From NCBI RefSeq assembly GCF_022815725.1, contig NZ_JALGRF010000001.1, positions 930,001-994,000 on the forward strand: 64,000 nucleotides of DNA, written 5' to 3'. Position 1 is the stretch's first letter. Every line of letters begins with the position of its first letter. This document shows positions 1-11,402 of this stretch, piece by piece. A program made the position numbers and the translations under genes. The notes under the pieces were generated by a model. That model was not told where the DNA came from and made no database searches. It worked only from the letters and a program-made list of their open reading frames with translations. The stretch comes from Streptomyces sp. APSN-46.1 (GTDB lineage: Bacteria > Actinomycetota > Actinomycetes > Streptomycetales > Streptomycetaceae).

Positions 1-1
1 C

Positions 2-898
2 CAGGAGTTCGACGCCCTCTTCGAGGCGGTCCGCACGTGGGGCCGCTGGGCCGCCGCCGATCGCGGCGCCTGGAACAGGGTGACAGCGGGCCACGTACAG
101 AGGGCCGCCGCCCTGATCCGGTCCGGCACGGTCGTCCCGATGGGGCGGCCCTGGGACACCCGGCCCGGACCGGACAACGAGAAGCCCGCGCTGCACTACA
201 TGTCCGACCTCGGTGACGTAGAGGCCCCGGAGCCGGCCGCCTACAAGGATTTCCTCGCCGCCGACTATCACGGCAAGGCGGTGAGCCACCTCGACGCGCT
301 GTCACACATCGCCTACCGAGGGCAACTCTACGACGGCCGAGCGGCGCACGAGGTCGTCGATGCCGGGGGTGCCCGCTTCGCCGCGGTGTCGGCGCTCGGC
401 CCCCTCGTCACCAAGGGCGTACTCCTCGACCTGCCCGCCGTGCTCGGGGTCGACTGGCTGGAACCGGGGCGCGCACTGCACGCGCGGGACATCGTCTCCG
501 CGGAGAAGGCGCTCGATGTGACCATCGGGGACGGCGATGCGGTGCTGCTGCGCTCGGGCCGCTTCCGCCGGCGCCGGGAGATCGGCCCCTGGAACCCTGC
601 CGAGGCGAGCGCGGGCTGGCACGTGGACGCGATGCCGCTGCTGGCCGAGCGCGCCATCGCCCTGCTCGGCGCCGACGGGGACAGCGACGTACGGCCGTCG
701 CCGGTCGAGGGCCTGCACTCCCCCGTCCACGCGCTGGCCATCACCGCGATGGGCGTACCGCTGCTGGACAACCTCGACCTCGAACCACTCTCCGCCGCCT
801 GCGCCGAAGCCGGCCGTTACGCGTTCATGCTCGTCGTGACGCCGCTGAACGTCCCCGGCGGGACGGGCTCGCCCGTCGATCCGGTCGCGATCTTGTGA
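2..898 (+). CDS. Cyclase-family (kynurenine formamidase-like) hydrolase, 5'-truncated by the window edge
   Basis: A metal-dependent hydrolase of the cyclase family (Pfam Cyclase, related to bacterial kynurenine formamidase). The metal-binding signature is seen as SHLDALSH, about 70 residues after the internal GTG at 80. The reading frame stays open from base 2, and the residues before that GTG (FEAVRTWGRWAAADRG...) resemble the usual family N-terminus, so I judge that the gene starts upstream of the window and that GTG 80 is not its start. The stop is at 896-898. The substrate cannot be read from the sequence; the family includes amidohydrolases and polyketide-associated cyclases. The next gene follows in the same direction after about 110 bp. 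Confidence 0.8.
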   Translation, partial: QEFDALFEAVRTWGRWAAADRGAWNRVTAGHVQRAAALIRSGTVVPMGRPWDTRPGPDNEKPALHYMSDLGDVEAPEPAAYKDFLAADYHGKAVSHLDALSHIAYRGQLYDGRAAHEVVDAGGARFAAVSALGPLVTKGVLLDLPAVLGVDWLEPGRALHARDIVSAEKALDVTIGDGDAVLLRSGRFRRRREIGPWNPAEASAGWHVDAMPLLAERAIALLGADGDSDVRPSPVEGLHSPVHALAITAMGVPLLDNLDLEPLSAACAEAGRYAFMLVVTPLNVPGGTGSPVDPVAIL

Positions 899-1011
899 TG
901 TCCGGCCCGCCGATCACTCTGCTCCCGCGCCCGCACCAAAACGTGAGGAATATACTCAAATCTGGCGATCGAGAGCGTTCCGGCGAGCGTGTTCCGGGGA
1001 GGGAAGCTCCG

Positions 1012-3825
1012 GTGAGGGAAGTGGTGCAGATGGGGGTCTTGGGAGACCGCATCGGCCCCGTGCGTTCCCGTGACCGATTTCTGCACGGCGCGTCGGTCGA
1101 GTCGGTCGAGGGGACCGTGCGCAGTCCGATCCTCAGCTCGTGGCAGCGCTGCCAGCTGCTGGGGCTGTCGCCGGACCAGTCCGAGCTTCCCTTCACCCAG
1201 GACTTCGACCCGGACGGTCCGCTCGTCCGCGCCGCCGGGCCCGTGCTCGACCGGCTGCAATCGATCTTCTCGGGCAGCCGGATGAACATCTGTCTCGCCG
1301 ACGGGCACGGCATCGTGCTTGAACGCCGTTTCGGAGACGCGTCCTTGCTCAGGCATCTCGCCCCGATCCAGAGCGTTCCCGGTTTCGTGTTCGCCGAGCA
1401 GGTCGCGGGGACGAACGGCATCGGCCTCACCCTCGCGGAAAGGCGACTCGTCCAGGTCTACGGCGCCGAGCACTTCGCCGAGCGGTCCCAGTCGAGCGCC
1501 TGTACCGCCATACCCGTTCGCGACCAGCTCAGCGGGCGCATCGAGGGCGTCCTGTGCCTCGGCTATCCCTACACCGACGCGGACCCGGCCCTGGTCCCGT
1601 TGGTACGCAGGGCGGCCGAAGCCGTCGAACGACGCCTGATGGAACAGAGTTCGGCGCGGGAGCGCGGCCTGCTGGAGGCCTATCTCGATGCCCGAAGCCG
1701 TGCCCGGACCGACGAGGGCACCATGAACGGCTACCCGGCCGGGATGGACGAGCTGCTCCAGAGCGACCTGGACCAGCCCGACCAGTCGATCCTCAAGGAG
1801 AAGGCCACGGAGCTGATGTCCTCGGCCCAGCGGGCCGCTGCCGAGGTGCCCCTCTCCCGAGGCCGGACGGTCACCCTCGTGAGCCGTCCCCTGATGAGCC
1901 CCTCCGGGGTGGAGGGCATCGTCGTCGAGGCGCTCATTCCCGAGGACACGGAACGGCACGCGCCCGCCCCCACCCCCGCCCGCACCCCCACCCCCGCCGT
2001 ACCGCCGCCCGGACCCCGTCCCCCGGTCACACCCGGTCCGACCCCGACGACGGTCCGCGCACCCGCGGCGCCGCCCACCGGCGACGCCGCCGCCGCCGGC
2101 ATGGTCAGAGGGCTGGTGCTGGTGGGCGAGCCGGAAGTGGGAAAGTACGCCGTCGCGGCTCGACGCCGTCTGGAGCTGCTGGCCGAGGCCAGCACCCGCA
2201 TCGGCACCACCCTGGACGTGAGCCGCACCGCCTGGGAACTCGCCGAGACGGCGGTCCCGCGCCTGGCCGACTTCGTCACGATCGACCTGCCCGAGGCCGT
2301 ACTGCGCGGCGAGGAGTCCCCCCACCCCACCGCCGAAATGCACCGCACCGTGGTCCACGGCATCCGCGAGGACTGCCCCTTCTACCCGGTGGGTAAGCAG
2401 CTCAGCCTGCGGCCGACCACGCCCCACATGCGCTGCATGAACACCGGGCAGCCCGTGCTGGAACCCGACCTCAAGGCCGCCTTCGGCTGGATCGCCCAGG
2501 ACCCCGAGCACGCCGAGCGGCTCCTCGCCCACAACATCCACTCCCTCATCACCGTCCCCCTGCTCGCCCGCGGCGCCCTCCTGGGCATCGCCAGTTTCTA
2601 CCGTTCGCAGGACCCCGCCCCCTTCGGGGACGACGACCGCTCGCTGGCCCAGGAACTCGCCGCCCGCGCCGCCCTCTGCATCGACAACGCCCGCCGCTAC
2701 ACCCGCGAACACACCCTGGCCCTGGCCCTGCAGCGCAGTCTGCTCCCGCGCGGCCTTCCCGAGCAGGGCGCCGTCGAGGTCGCCCACCGCTATCTGCCCG
2801 CCGAGTCCGGAGTGGGCGGCGACTGGTTCGACGTCATCCCCCTCTCCGGCACCCGCGTCGCCCTCCTCGTCGGCGATGTCGTCGGCCATGGACTGCACGC
2901 CGCCGCCACCATGGGCCGGCTGCGTACCGCCGCGCGCAACTTCGCCGAACTGGAACTCGCCCCCGACGAACTCCTCACGCACCTGGACAACCTCATGGTG
3001 CGCCTGGACCGGGAGGAGGGCGGCGACGATCCCGCCGTCGGCAGCACCGGCATCGTCGGCGCCACCTTCCTGTACGCGATCTACGACCCCACCTCGCAAC
3101 TGTGCACGATCGCCCGCGCCGGACACCCCCCGCCCGCGCTGGTCGGTCCCGACGGCACCGTGACACTCCTCGACGTGCCCGCCGGACCCCCGCTCGGCCT
3201 CGGCGGCCTGCCCTTCGAATCGGCCGAGATCCACCTCCCCGAACACAGCCAGCTGGTCCTCTTCACCGACGGACTGATCGAAGACCGTCATCGCGACATC
3301 GACGCGGCCCTCGACGACCTGCGCCGCGCCCTGGCCCACCCGGACCGCGCCCCCGAGGACACCTGCCGCGCGGTCATGGACGCCCTGGCACCGGAACATC
3401 CCGCCGACGACATCGCGCTTCTCGTCGCCCGCACCAAGGCCCTGCCCCCCGACCGGATCGCCACCTGGGACCTGGCCGCCGACCCGGCCCTCGTCTCCGA
3501 GGTCCGCGCCGCCGCCATGGGCCAGCTGAGCCAGTGGGGGCTGGACGAGTCCGCTTTCGCCACGGAACTGCTGCTCAGCGAGCTGGTCACGAACGCCGTC
3601 CGCTACGGCACCGCGCCCATCCGGGTACGCCTCATCCACGACCGCACCCTGATCTGCGAGGTGTACGACGCCAGTAGCACCGCCCCCCGCATGCGCCACG
3701 CGGCCAGCACCGACGAGGGCGGCCGCGGCCTGTTCCTCGTCGCGCAGCTCGCCCAGGCCTGGGGCACCCGCTACACCACCGACGGCAAGGTCATCTGGGC
3801 CGAGTGCGCCCTGGACGCGGCGTGA
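1012..3825 (+). CDS. GAF-GAF-PP2C (SpoIIE) phosphatase with C-terminal HATPase domain
   Basis: A multidomain regulator of the SpoIIE/RsbU type. The order is: an AcoR-like N-terminal GAF region (about residues 20-215, with SWQRC and AGTNGIG); a proline-rich linker (about 315-360); a second GAF domain (about 370-560); a PP2C-type phosphatase (about 575-790, with GGDWFDV and GDVVGHG); and an HATPase_c kinase-like domain (about 820-930, with ELVTNAVRYG and GGRGLFLV). Such proteins usually control anti-sigma and anti-anti-sigma partners by dephosphorylation and phosphorylation. GTG 1012 is chosen because GGGGAGGGAA lies 6 bp before it; an in-frame GTG at 895 and ATG at 1030 are alternatives. No sigma factor or anti-sigma partner lies beside it, so the target is unknown. 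Confidence 0.85.
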   Translation: MREVVQMGVLGDRIGPVRSRDRFLHGASVESVEGTVRSPILSSWQRCQLLGLSPDQSELPFTQDFDPDGPLVRAAGPVLDRLQSIFSGSRMNICLADGHGIVLERRFGDASLLRHLAPIQSVPGFVFAEQVAGTNGIGLTLAERRLVQVYGAEHFAERSQSSACTAIPVRDQLSGRIEGVLCLGYPYTDADPALVPLVRRAAEAVERRLMEQSSARERGLLEAYLDARSRARTDEGTMNGYPAGMDELLQSDLDQPDQSILKEKATELMSSAQRAAAEVPLSRGRTVTLVSRPLMSPSGVEGIVVEALIPEDTERHAPAPTPARTPTPAVPPPGPRPPVTPGPTPTTVRAPAAPPTGDAAAAGMVRGLVLVGEPEVGKYAVAARRRLELLAEASTRIGTTLDVSRTAWELAETAVPRLADFVTIDLPEAVLRGEESPHPTAEMHRTVVHGIREDCPFYPVGKQLSLRPTTPHMRCMNTGQPVLEPDLKAAFGWIAQDPEHAERLLAHNIHSLITVPLLARGALLGIASFYRSQDPAPFGDDDRSLAQELAARAALCIDNARRYTREHTLALALQRSLLPRGLPEQGAVEVAHRYLPAESGVGGDWFDVIPLSGTRVALLVGDVVGHGLHAAATMGRLRTAARNFAELELAPDELLTHLDNLMVRLDREEGGDDPAVGSTGIVGATFLYAIYDPTSQLCTIARAGHPPPALVGPDGTVTLLDVPAGPPLGLGGLPFESAEIHLPEHSQLVLFTDGLIEDRHRDIDAALDDLRRALAHPDRAPEDTCRAVMDALAPEHPADDIALLVARTKALPPDRIATWDLAADPALVSEVRAAAMGQLSQWGLDESAFATELLLSELVTNAVRYGTAPIRVRLIHDRTLICEVYDASSTAPRMRHAASTDEGGRGLFLVAQLAQAWGTRYTTDGKVIWAECALDAA

Positions 3826-3947
3826 CCCTTCGCCCATTGGAGTCAAGGAAAAGGAATACGGCGATATGCCGGAAATGCACCGGCATGTCCCCGTAGAATC
3901 CCGCATGCAGTCGGGAACAACTCGGAGGCCGACCCCCGGAGAACTCT

Positions 3948-5498
3948 GTGCACGACGCTCCCGACACCTCGATGAGCCCACCCTCGCGCTCCGGCGGAGC
4001 CCCTCTCGTCCGCGTGCGCGGTCTCGGCAAGCGGTTCGGCGGCACCCTCGCGTTGGCCGCGGTCGACCTCGACATCCACCGAGGCAGCGTCCTCGCCCTG
4101 CTCGGTCCCAACGGCGCCGGGAAGTCCACCCTCATCAAGGTGCTCGCCGGAGTCCACCACGCCGACGAGGGCGAGGTGACGGTGGCGGGGCACCCGCTCG
4201 GCTCCCATGCCGCCCGCCGGACCATGTCCTTCATCCACCAGGATCTCGGTCTCGTCGACTGGATGACGGTGGCCGAGAACATCGCCCTGGGCACCGGGTA
4301 CCCGCGCCGCTACGGACTGGTCTCCTGGCGGCAGACCCGGGAGCGCTGCGGCGAAGCCCTGCGCCTCGTCGCCGGGCACCTGGACGCCGACGCCCGGATC
4401 GCCGACCTCGCCCCCGCCGAGCGCTCGTTGGTCGCCATCGCCCGCGCTCTGGCGACACGGGCCGAGCTCATCGTCCTCGACGAGCCGACCGCCACCCTCC
4501 CCGCCGCGGACTGCGCCCGGCTGTTCGACGTACTGCACACCCTGCGCGACCGAGGGCACGGCATCCTCTACGTCAGCCACCGGCTCGACGAGGTGTACAA
4601 GGTCGCCGACACGTTCGCCGTCCTGCGCGACGGCCGCCTGGTCGACCGGGGTCCGCTCGCCGGCCACAGCCCTGCCCGTCTGGTGCGCGCCATCGTGGGC
4701 CGCGAACCGGCCGTCCACCGGCCCCCCACCACTCCCGCCGCGGGCCCGCCCCTGCTGAGCCTCGACGGTGTGACGACCGCATACGCCGGGCCGGTCAGCC
4801 TGGACCTGCGGGCCGGCGAAATCCTCGGCATGGTGGGTCTGACGGGCGCCGGCCACATGGACCTGGGGCGCGCCCTCGCCGGCGCCCGGCCGATCCTCGG
4901 CGGGCGGGCGCTGCTCGACGGCCGTCCGTACCACCCTCGTACGGTTTCGGCCGCTCTCGATTCCGGGGTCGGCTTCGTGGCGGGCAACCGTCAGGAGGAA
5001 GGCTGCGCCGCCGAACTGACCGTGCGGGAGAACTTCCTGGCCAACCCCCGGTCGGCCGGTGTGCCCGCGTGGCGCTGGATCAGGCCCCGGCATGAGCGCG
5101 CCGAGGCCACCGCCCTGATCGACCGTTTCTCGGTGCACCCCCGCGACAGCGAGGTGCCGATCGCCACCCTGTCCGGCGGCAACCAGCAGAAGGTCATGGT
5201 CGGCCGGTGGCTCCGGGGGAGCCTGCGCCTGCTCATCCTCGAAGAGCCGACCGCCAGCGTGGACGTCGGCGCCAAGGCCACGATCTACCGACTGCTCGAC
5301 GACGCGCTGACCTCCGGCCTGTCCGTCCTGCTCATCTCCACCGATTTCGAGGAGGTCGCGGGCGTGTGCCACCGCGCTCTGGTGTTCGTCCGCGGGACCG
5401 TGGGCGCCGAGCTGAGCGGTGCGGCCCTCACCGTCACCGAACTCACCCGAACCGCCTCGGCCATGCCGCCCATCACCGGAGCTGCGACGAGCCGATGA
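3948..5498 (+). CDS. Sugar ABC transporter ATPase, two fused nucleotide-binding domains (RbsA/XylG class)
   Basis: An ATPase subunit of a ribose/xylose-type importer (CUT2 class), 516 aa with two ABC domains. Domain 1 has Walker A GPNGAGKST and Walker B LIVLDEPT but a weak signature (LAPAERSLVA). Domain 2 has a degenerate Walker A (GLTGAGHMD), a canonical LSGGNQQK signature, and LLILEEPT where aspartate is usual in Walker B. Degenerate second-site motifs are known in this family, but the D-to-E change is noteworthy. The GTG start has GGAGAA 4 bp upstream. It overlaps the downstream permease by four bases (ATGA), so the two are probably translationally coupled. The substrate is not evident; sugars are the usual guess, though some CUT2 systems carry autoinducer-2 or nucleosides. 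Confidence 0.88.
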   Translation: MHDAPDTSMSPPSRSGGAPLVRVRGLGKRFGGTLALAAVDLDIHRGSVLALLGPNGAGKSTLIKVLAGVHHADEGEVTVAGHPLGSHAARRTMSFIHQDLGLVDWMTVAENIALGTGYPRRYGLVSWRQTRERCGEALRLVAGHLDADARIADLAPAERSLVAIARALATRAELIVLDEPTATLPAADCARLFDVLHTLRDRGHGILYVSHRLDEVYKVADTFAVLRDGRLVDRGPLAGHSPARLVRAIVGREPAVHRPPTTPAAGPPLLSLDGVTTAYAGPVSLDLRAGEILGMVGLTGAGHMDLGRALAGARPILGGRALLDGRPYHPRTVSAALDSGVGFVAGNRQEEGCAAELTVRENFLANPRSAGVPAWRWIRPRHERAEATALIDRFSVHPRDSEVPIATLSGGNQQKVMVGRWLRGSLRLLILEEPTASVDVGAKATIYRLLDDALTSGLSVLLISTDFEEVAGVCHRALVFVRGTVGAELSGAALTVTELTRTASAMPPITGAATSR

Positions 5499-6550
5499 CC
5501 CCCTCGCCCCGTTCCGCGCCGGCCCGCCTTCGCGGGCACCTCATCGGCGGCTACGCCCTCCCGGTCCTCGCCGCCCTGCTCTTCCTGGCCTTCTCCCTCG
5601 CGCTGCCTAACACCTTTCCGACGGAGGAGAACACCTCCTCGATCCTCTCCAACCAGTCGATCCCCGCCATCATGGCGCTCGGTGCGACGATCCCCATCGC
5701 CACCGGCAAGTTCGACCTGTCCATCGGCTACGGTCTCGGTCTGGCGCACGTCATGGTGCTCCAGCTCATCGTCAACGAAGGCTGGCCCTGGCCCCTCGCC
5801 TGCCTCGTGGTGGTGTGCGGAGGGGCGGCGGTCGGCGCCCTCAACGGCGTCATCGTCGAATTCGGGCAGATCGACTCCTTCATCGCCACGCTCGGCACCG
5901 GCAGCATGATGTACGCCTTCACCGGCTGGATCACCGACGGCGCCCGGATCGTTCCCGGCCCGAACGGCCTGCCCGCCTCCTTCACCGACCTCTACGACTC
6001 GCGGTTCCTCGGGCTGCCGGTACCCGCCTTCTACGTCCTGGCCGTCGCCGCCGCCCTCTGGCTGGTACTGGAACGGCTGCCGCTCGGCCGGTACCTGTAC
6101 GTCATCGGCTCCAACCCGCGCGCCGCGGGCATCCTCGGCATCCCCACCCACCGATACTCCGTCTACGCCTTCGCCGGATCGGGCCTGGTCGTCGGGTTCG
6201 CCGGTGTCCTCCTCGCCGCGCAGCAGCAGACCGGCAACCCGAGTGTCGGGCTGGACTACCTGCTGCCCGCGTTCGTCGGCGCTCTGCTCGGGTCCACCAC
6301 GATCAGACCCGGCCGGGCCAACGCCCTCGGCACCGTCGTGGCCGTCGCCGTCCTCGCCATCGGCCTCGCCGGCATCGGCCAGCTAGGCGCCCGGTTCTGG
6401 GCCACGCCGCTGTTCAACGGCGCCACCCTGCTCCTCGCCGTCGGCCTGGCCGGTTACTCCGCCCGCCGCCGGCTGCGCACCGGCGCCACCGCGACCCGCC
6501 GGTCACTCGCGCGGACGCCGGCCGCACCGTCCGAGGACGGCCACCCCTAG
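5495..6550 (+). CDS. Sugar ABC transporter permease (RbsC/XylH class)
   Basis: An integral membrane permease of 351 aa. Many hydrophobic spans can be seen from about residue 15 (LIGGYALPVLAALLFLAFSL) onward, and the family marker region ATGKFDLSIGYGLGLA, near residue 65, stands where other CUT2 permeases have TGGIDLSVGS. The ATG overlaps the TGA of the ATPase gene. The substrate-binding lipoprotein gene follows 47 bp downstream, completing an ATPase-permease-receptor operon. The frame is open far upstream of 5495, but that stretch lies in the ATPase gene and has no family character, so the overlap start is preferred. Confidence 0.87.
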   Translation: MTPSPRSAPARLRGHLIGGYALPVLAALLFLAFSLALPNTFPTEENTSSILSNQSIPAIMALGATIPIATGKFDLSIGYGLGLAHVMVLQLIVNEGWPWPLACLVVVCGGAAVGALNGVIVEFGQIDSFIATLGTGSMMYAFTGWITDGARIVPGPNGLPASFTDLYDSRFLGLPVPAFYVLAVAAALWLVLERLPLGRYLYVIGSNPRAAGILGIPTHRYSVYAFAGSGLVVGFAGVLLAAQQQTGNPSVGLDYLLPAFVGALLGSTTIRPGRANALGTVVAVAVLAIGLAGIGQLGARFWATPLFNGATLLLAVGLAGYSARRRLRTGATATRRSLARTPAAPSEDGHP

Positions 6551-6597
6551 AACCCTCGTATGGAACACCTCGTACGCGCACCCGCGTCAGGAGCACC

Positions 6598-7767
6598 GTG
6601 TACCCGAACCCGAACCCGAACCCGAACCCGAACCCGAACCACAAGACCACCCTCACCGCCGCAGCAGCCCTGCTGACAGCCGCCGCCACCCTCGTCGCCG
6701 GCTGCGGGCGCGGCCCGTCCGCCGACAGCGGGCCGTCTCAAGCCGGTTGTCCCGCCACCCTCGCGAAGGCCGAGGCAGCCGTTCGGCAGGCCGAGAACAC
6801 CGACGCCTCCTGGAACGGCCCCACCAGCGGCCCCGCGGCGGTGTCCGGCAAGACCATCGTCTACGTCGCGCAGACCATGACCAATCCCGGCGTCGCGGGC
6901 GTCGCGAAGGGAGTCGAGGAGGCCGCGAAGACCATCGGCTGGAAGGTCCGGGTGATCGATGGCGAGGGCACCCCCGCCGGCATCCAGGCGGCGTTCAGCC
7001 AAGCCGTCACCCTCAAGCCCTCGGGCATCGTCGTCGGCGGTTTCGATCCCCGGCTGACCTCTCAGCAGGTGGCGCGGGCGAAAGCGGCGCACATCCCGGT
7101 CATCGGCTGGCACGCGGTGGATTCCCCCGGCCCGAGCGAGAGCACCGGGCTCTTCACGAACGTCACCACGAAAGTGGAGGACGTGGCGAGGATCAGCGCC
7201 GATTGGATCATCGCCCGGTCCAAGGGCGAAGCCGGAGTCGTCGTCTTCACCGACGACTCGATCCCGTTCGCCCGGAACAAGTCCGAACTGATCAGGAGGG
7301 AGCTCGCCGCCTGTTCCGGCGTGACGCTCCTGGCGTACGAGAACATCCCCATCCCGGACGCGAGCAGCCGCACCCCCCAGGAGGTCTCCTCTCTCCTGTC
7401 CCGCTTCGGGAGCAAGTGGAACTACTCCGTCGCCATCAACGACCTCTACTTCGCCGACGCCGCTCCCGCCCTCCGCGCGGCCGGCAAACCGGGCTCCGGA
7501 CCGCCCTTCAACATCGGCGCGGGGGACGGCGACCCCTCCGCCTTCCAGCGCATCAACAACGAGCAGTTCCAGGCCGCCACCGTCCCCGAGCCACTGACCC
7601 AGCAGGGCTGGCACATCGTCGACGAGTTCAACCGCGCCTTCGCCGGCCGGCCCGCCAGCGGCTACGTCGCCCCCGTCCACATCACCACGGCCGACAACAG
7701 CGGCGGCGCCACCTCCTGGGATCCGTCCGGCTACCGCGAGGCGTACCGGAAGATCTGGGGCAGGTGA
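6598..7767 (+). CDS. Substrate-binding lipoprotein of the ABC importer, with Pro-Asn repeat N-terminus
   Basis: A periplasmic-binding-protein-like receptor (Peripla_BP_4 type), 389 aa. GTG 6598 is preceded by CAGGAG. The N-terminus is unusual: six Pro-Asn dipeptides encoded by six CCGAAC units stand before the basic residues HK and a hydrophobic segment (about 17-33), ending in lipobox LVAGC with Cys36 as the lipidation site. A low-complexity linker is followed by the sugar-binding fold (from KTIVYVAQTMTNPGV near residue 85). It is the last gene of the three-gene import operon. The ligand is unknown. The repeat could change length by slippage in multiples of two residues without breaking the frame. 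Confidence 0.85.
   Translation: MYPNPNPNPNPNPNHKTTLTAAAALLTAAATLVAGCGRGPSADSGPSQAGCPATLAKAEAAVRQAENTDASWNGPTSGPAAVSGKTIVYVAQTMTNPGVAGVAKGVEEAAKTIGWKVRVIDGEGTPAGIQAAFSQAVTLKPSGIVVGGFDPRLTSQQVARAKAAHIPVIGWHAVDSPGPSESTGLFTNVTTKVEDVARISADWIIARSKGEAGVVVFTDDSIPFARNKSELIRRELAACSGVTLLAYENIPIPDASSRTPQEVSSLLSRFGSKWNYSVAINDLYFADAAPALRAAGKPGSGPPFNIGAGDGDPSAFQRINNEQFQAATVPEPLTQQGWHIVDEFNRAFAGRPASGYVAPVHITTADNSGGATSWDPSGYREAYRKIWGR
6604..6639 (+). repeat. Perfect hexanucleotide tandem repeat (CCGAAC)6
   Basis: Six perfect copies of CCGAAC lie directly after the start of the binding-lipoprotein gene and encode (Pro-Asn)6 in the n-region of its signal peptide. Unit gain or loss would keep the frame. Confidence 0.95.
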
Positions 7768-7797
7768 CGACACCGGGCGGACTTTCGGTAGCGTGAC

Positions 7798-7827
7798 GTT
7801 GCGTATGGCGCGATGATGGATTGCTAT
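7798..7827 (+). promoter_or_regulatory. Predicted iclR promoter with operator (motif at 7798-7814)
   Basis: TTGCGT (7799-7804), a 17-bp spacer and TGCTAT (7822-7827) form a plausible promoter for the IclR-type gene at 7862. The 17-bp motif GTTGCGTATGGCGCGAT at 7798-7814 covers the -35. Its near-copy (14 of 17 matching) lies inverted at 8883-8899, before the catabolic genes. Inference: this is the binding site of the adjacent IclR protein, giving autoregulation. Confidence 0.5.
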
Positions 7828-7861
7828 GCGCTACAGGGCGCGAAAGGGCGAGAGTTGAGCT

Positions 7862-8686
7862 ATGACCCGCGACCAGGCCGTGGTGGCTGAACAGAACGAG
7901 GAAGCACCGGACCGAGCGCCGGGCAGGGGAGCTGCGGGGGCGATCCAGTCCGTGGACCGCGCCGTGAGCGTGCTGGAGATCCTCGCGCGGCACGGCGAGG
8001 CCGGCGTCACCGACATCGCCGACGAGTTGGACGTGCACAAGTCCACGGCGTTCCGGCTGCTCGGCGTGTTGGAGAACCGGGGTCTGGTCTCCCAAGCCCA
8101 GGACCGCGGCAAGTACTTCCTCGGCGCCGGCATCCTGCGCCTGGCGGGGGCTGCGGCCGTACGCCTGGACATCTCCCAGGAGGGTGCGCCGGTGTGCCGG
8201 GAACTCGCCGACGAGCTGGGCGAGACGGTGAACATCGCGGTCCTGGACGACGATGCCGCCGTCAACATCATGCAGGCGCGCGGCCCCGCCTCCGTCACCG
8301 CGCAGAACTGGCTGGGCCGGCGCACGCCCCTGCACGCCACCTCCAGCGGCAAGGTGCTCCTGGCCCATCTGCCGGTCACGCTGCGCGAAGGGCTCCTCGC
8401 CCGGTCGCTGCCGCGGTTCACCGAGCACACGGTGACGAGCGCCGGGACGCTGCGGGCCGAGCTGGACGCGGCGCACGCGCAGGGCTTCGCGATCGTCGTG
8501 GAGGAGCTGGAGCTGGGCCTGAACGCGGTCGCCGCGCCGGTGCGCGCGCACGACGGCAGGGTGATCGGCGCGCTCAGCGTCTCGGGCCCGGCCTACCGCC
8601 TCGAACGGGAGCGGCTGCCGAAGCTCGCCGCGCGGACGGTCGCCGCGGCCGACGAACTGTCACGGCGGATGGGCTACGGATTCTGA
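7862..8686 (+). CDS. IclR-family transcriptional regulator
   Basis: A 274-aa regulator with an N-terminal winged helix-turn-helix (about residues 28-90, with AVSVLEILARHGEAGVTDIA and HKSTAFRLL) and a C-terminal IclR effector-binding domain (about 105-265). The ATG at 7862 begins the family-like sequence, though no strong ribosome site precedes it. It lies immediately upstream of, and parallel to, a choline/glycine-betaine catabolic cluster, from which a strong terminator hairpin separates it. IclR proteins commonly control neighbouring catabolic genes in response to a pathway metabolite. The shared motif at 7798-7814 and 8883-8899 supports self-control and control of the cluster; that link is inference. 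Confidence 0.88.
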   Translation: MTRDQAVVAEQNEEAPDRAPGRGAAGAIQSVDRAVSVLEILARHGEAGVTDIADELDVHKSTAFRLLGVLENRGLVSQAQDRGKYFLGAGILRLAGAAAVRLDISQEGAPVCRELADELGETVNIAVLDDDAAVNIMQARGPASVTAQNWLGRRTPLHATSSGKVLLAHLPVTLREGLLARSLPRFTEHTVTSAGTLRAELDAAHAQGFAIVVEELELGLNAVAAPVRAHDGRVIGALSVSGPAYRLERERLPKLAARTVAAADELSRRMGYGF

Positions 8687-8714
8687 GCCATTCCGCGGAG
8701 CTGTGCCCCTTGCC

Positions 8715-8744
8715 ACGCGGGGCCGGGGAGACCCGGCCCCGCGT
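8715..8744 (+). terminator. Hairpin terminator after iclR-type gene
   Basis: A perfect 13-bp stem (ACGCGGGGCCGGG and its complement) with loop GAGA lies 28 bp after the stop of the IclR gene. There is no U tract, as is common in Streptomyces. Confidence 0.75.
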
Positions 8745-8833
8745 CGCCGTATGCGGGCAGAACGCGCGTGGAACGTGTGTCGAGGGCGTTTCCATGGGAC
8801 CGCTCGGTTTTGCCAGTCGTTAACACCGGCCCC

Positions 8834-11375
<2,542 letters not shown>

Positions 11376-11402
11376 GCGGTCGTGTCCGAGGAGGACCCCG
11401 CT

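Noticed and set aside
817..3981. A 1054-codon open frame on the minus strand
   Set aside because: It is antisense to the phosphatase gene, whose domains are clear. Its product is Gly/Val-rich without any family character, the usual shadow of high-GC third positions.
5815..7767. A 650-codon frame including the binding lipoprotein
   Set aside because: The part before 6598 is an out-of-frame reading of the permease. The lipoprotein has its own GTG and ribosome site.
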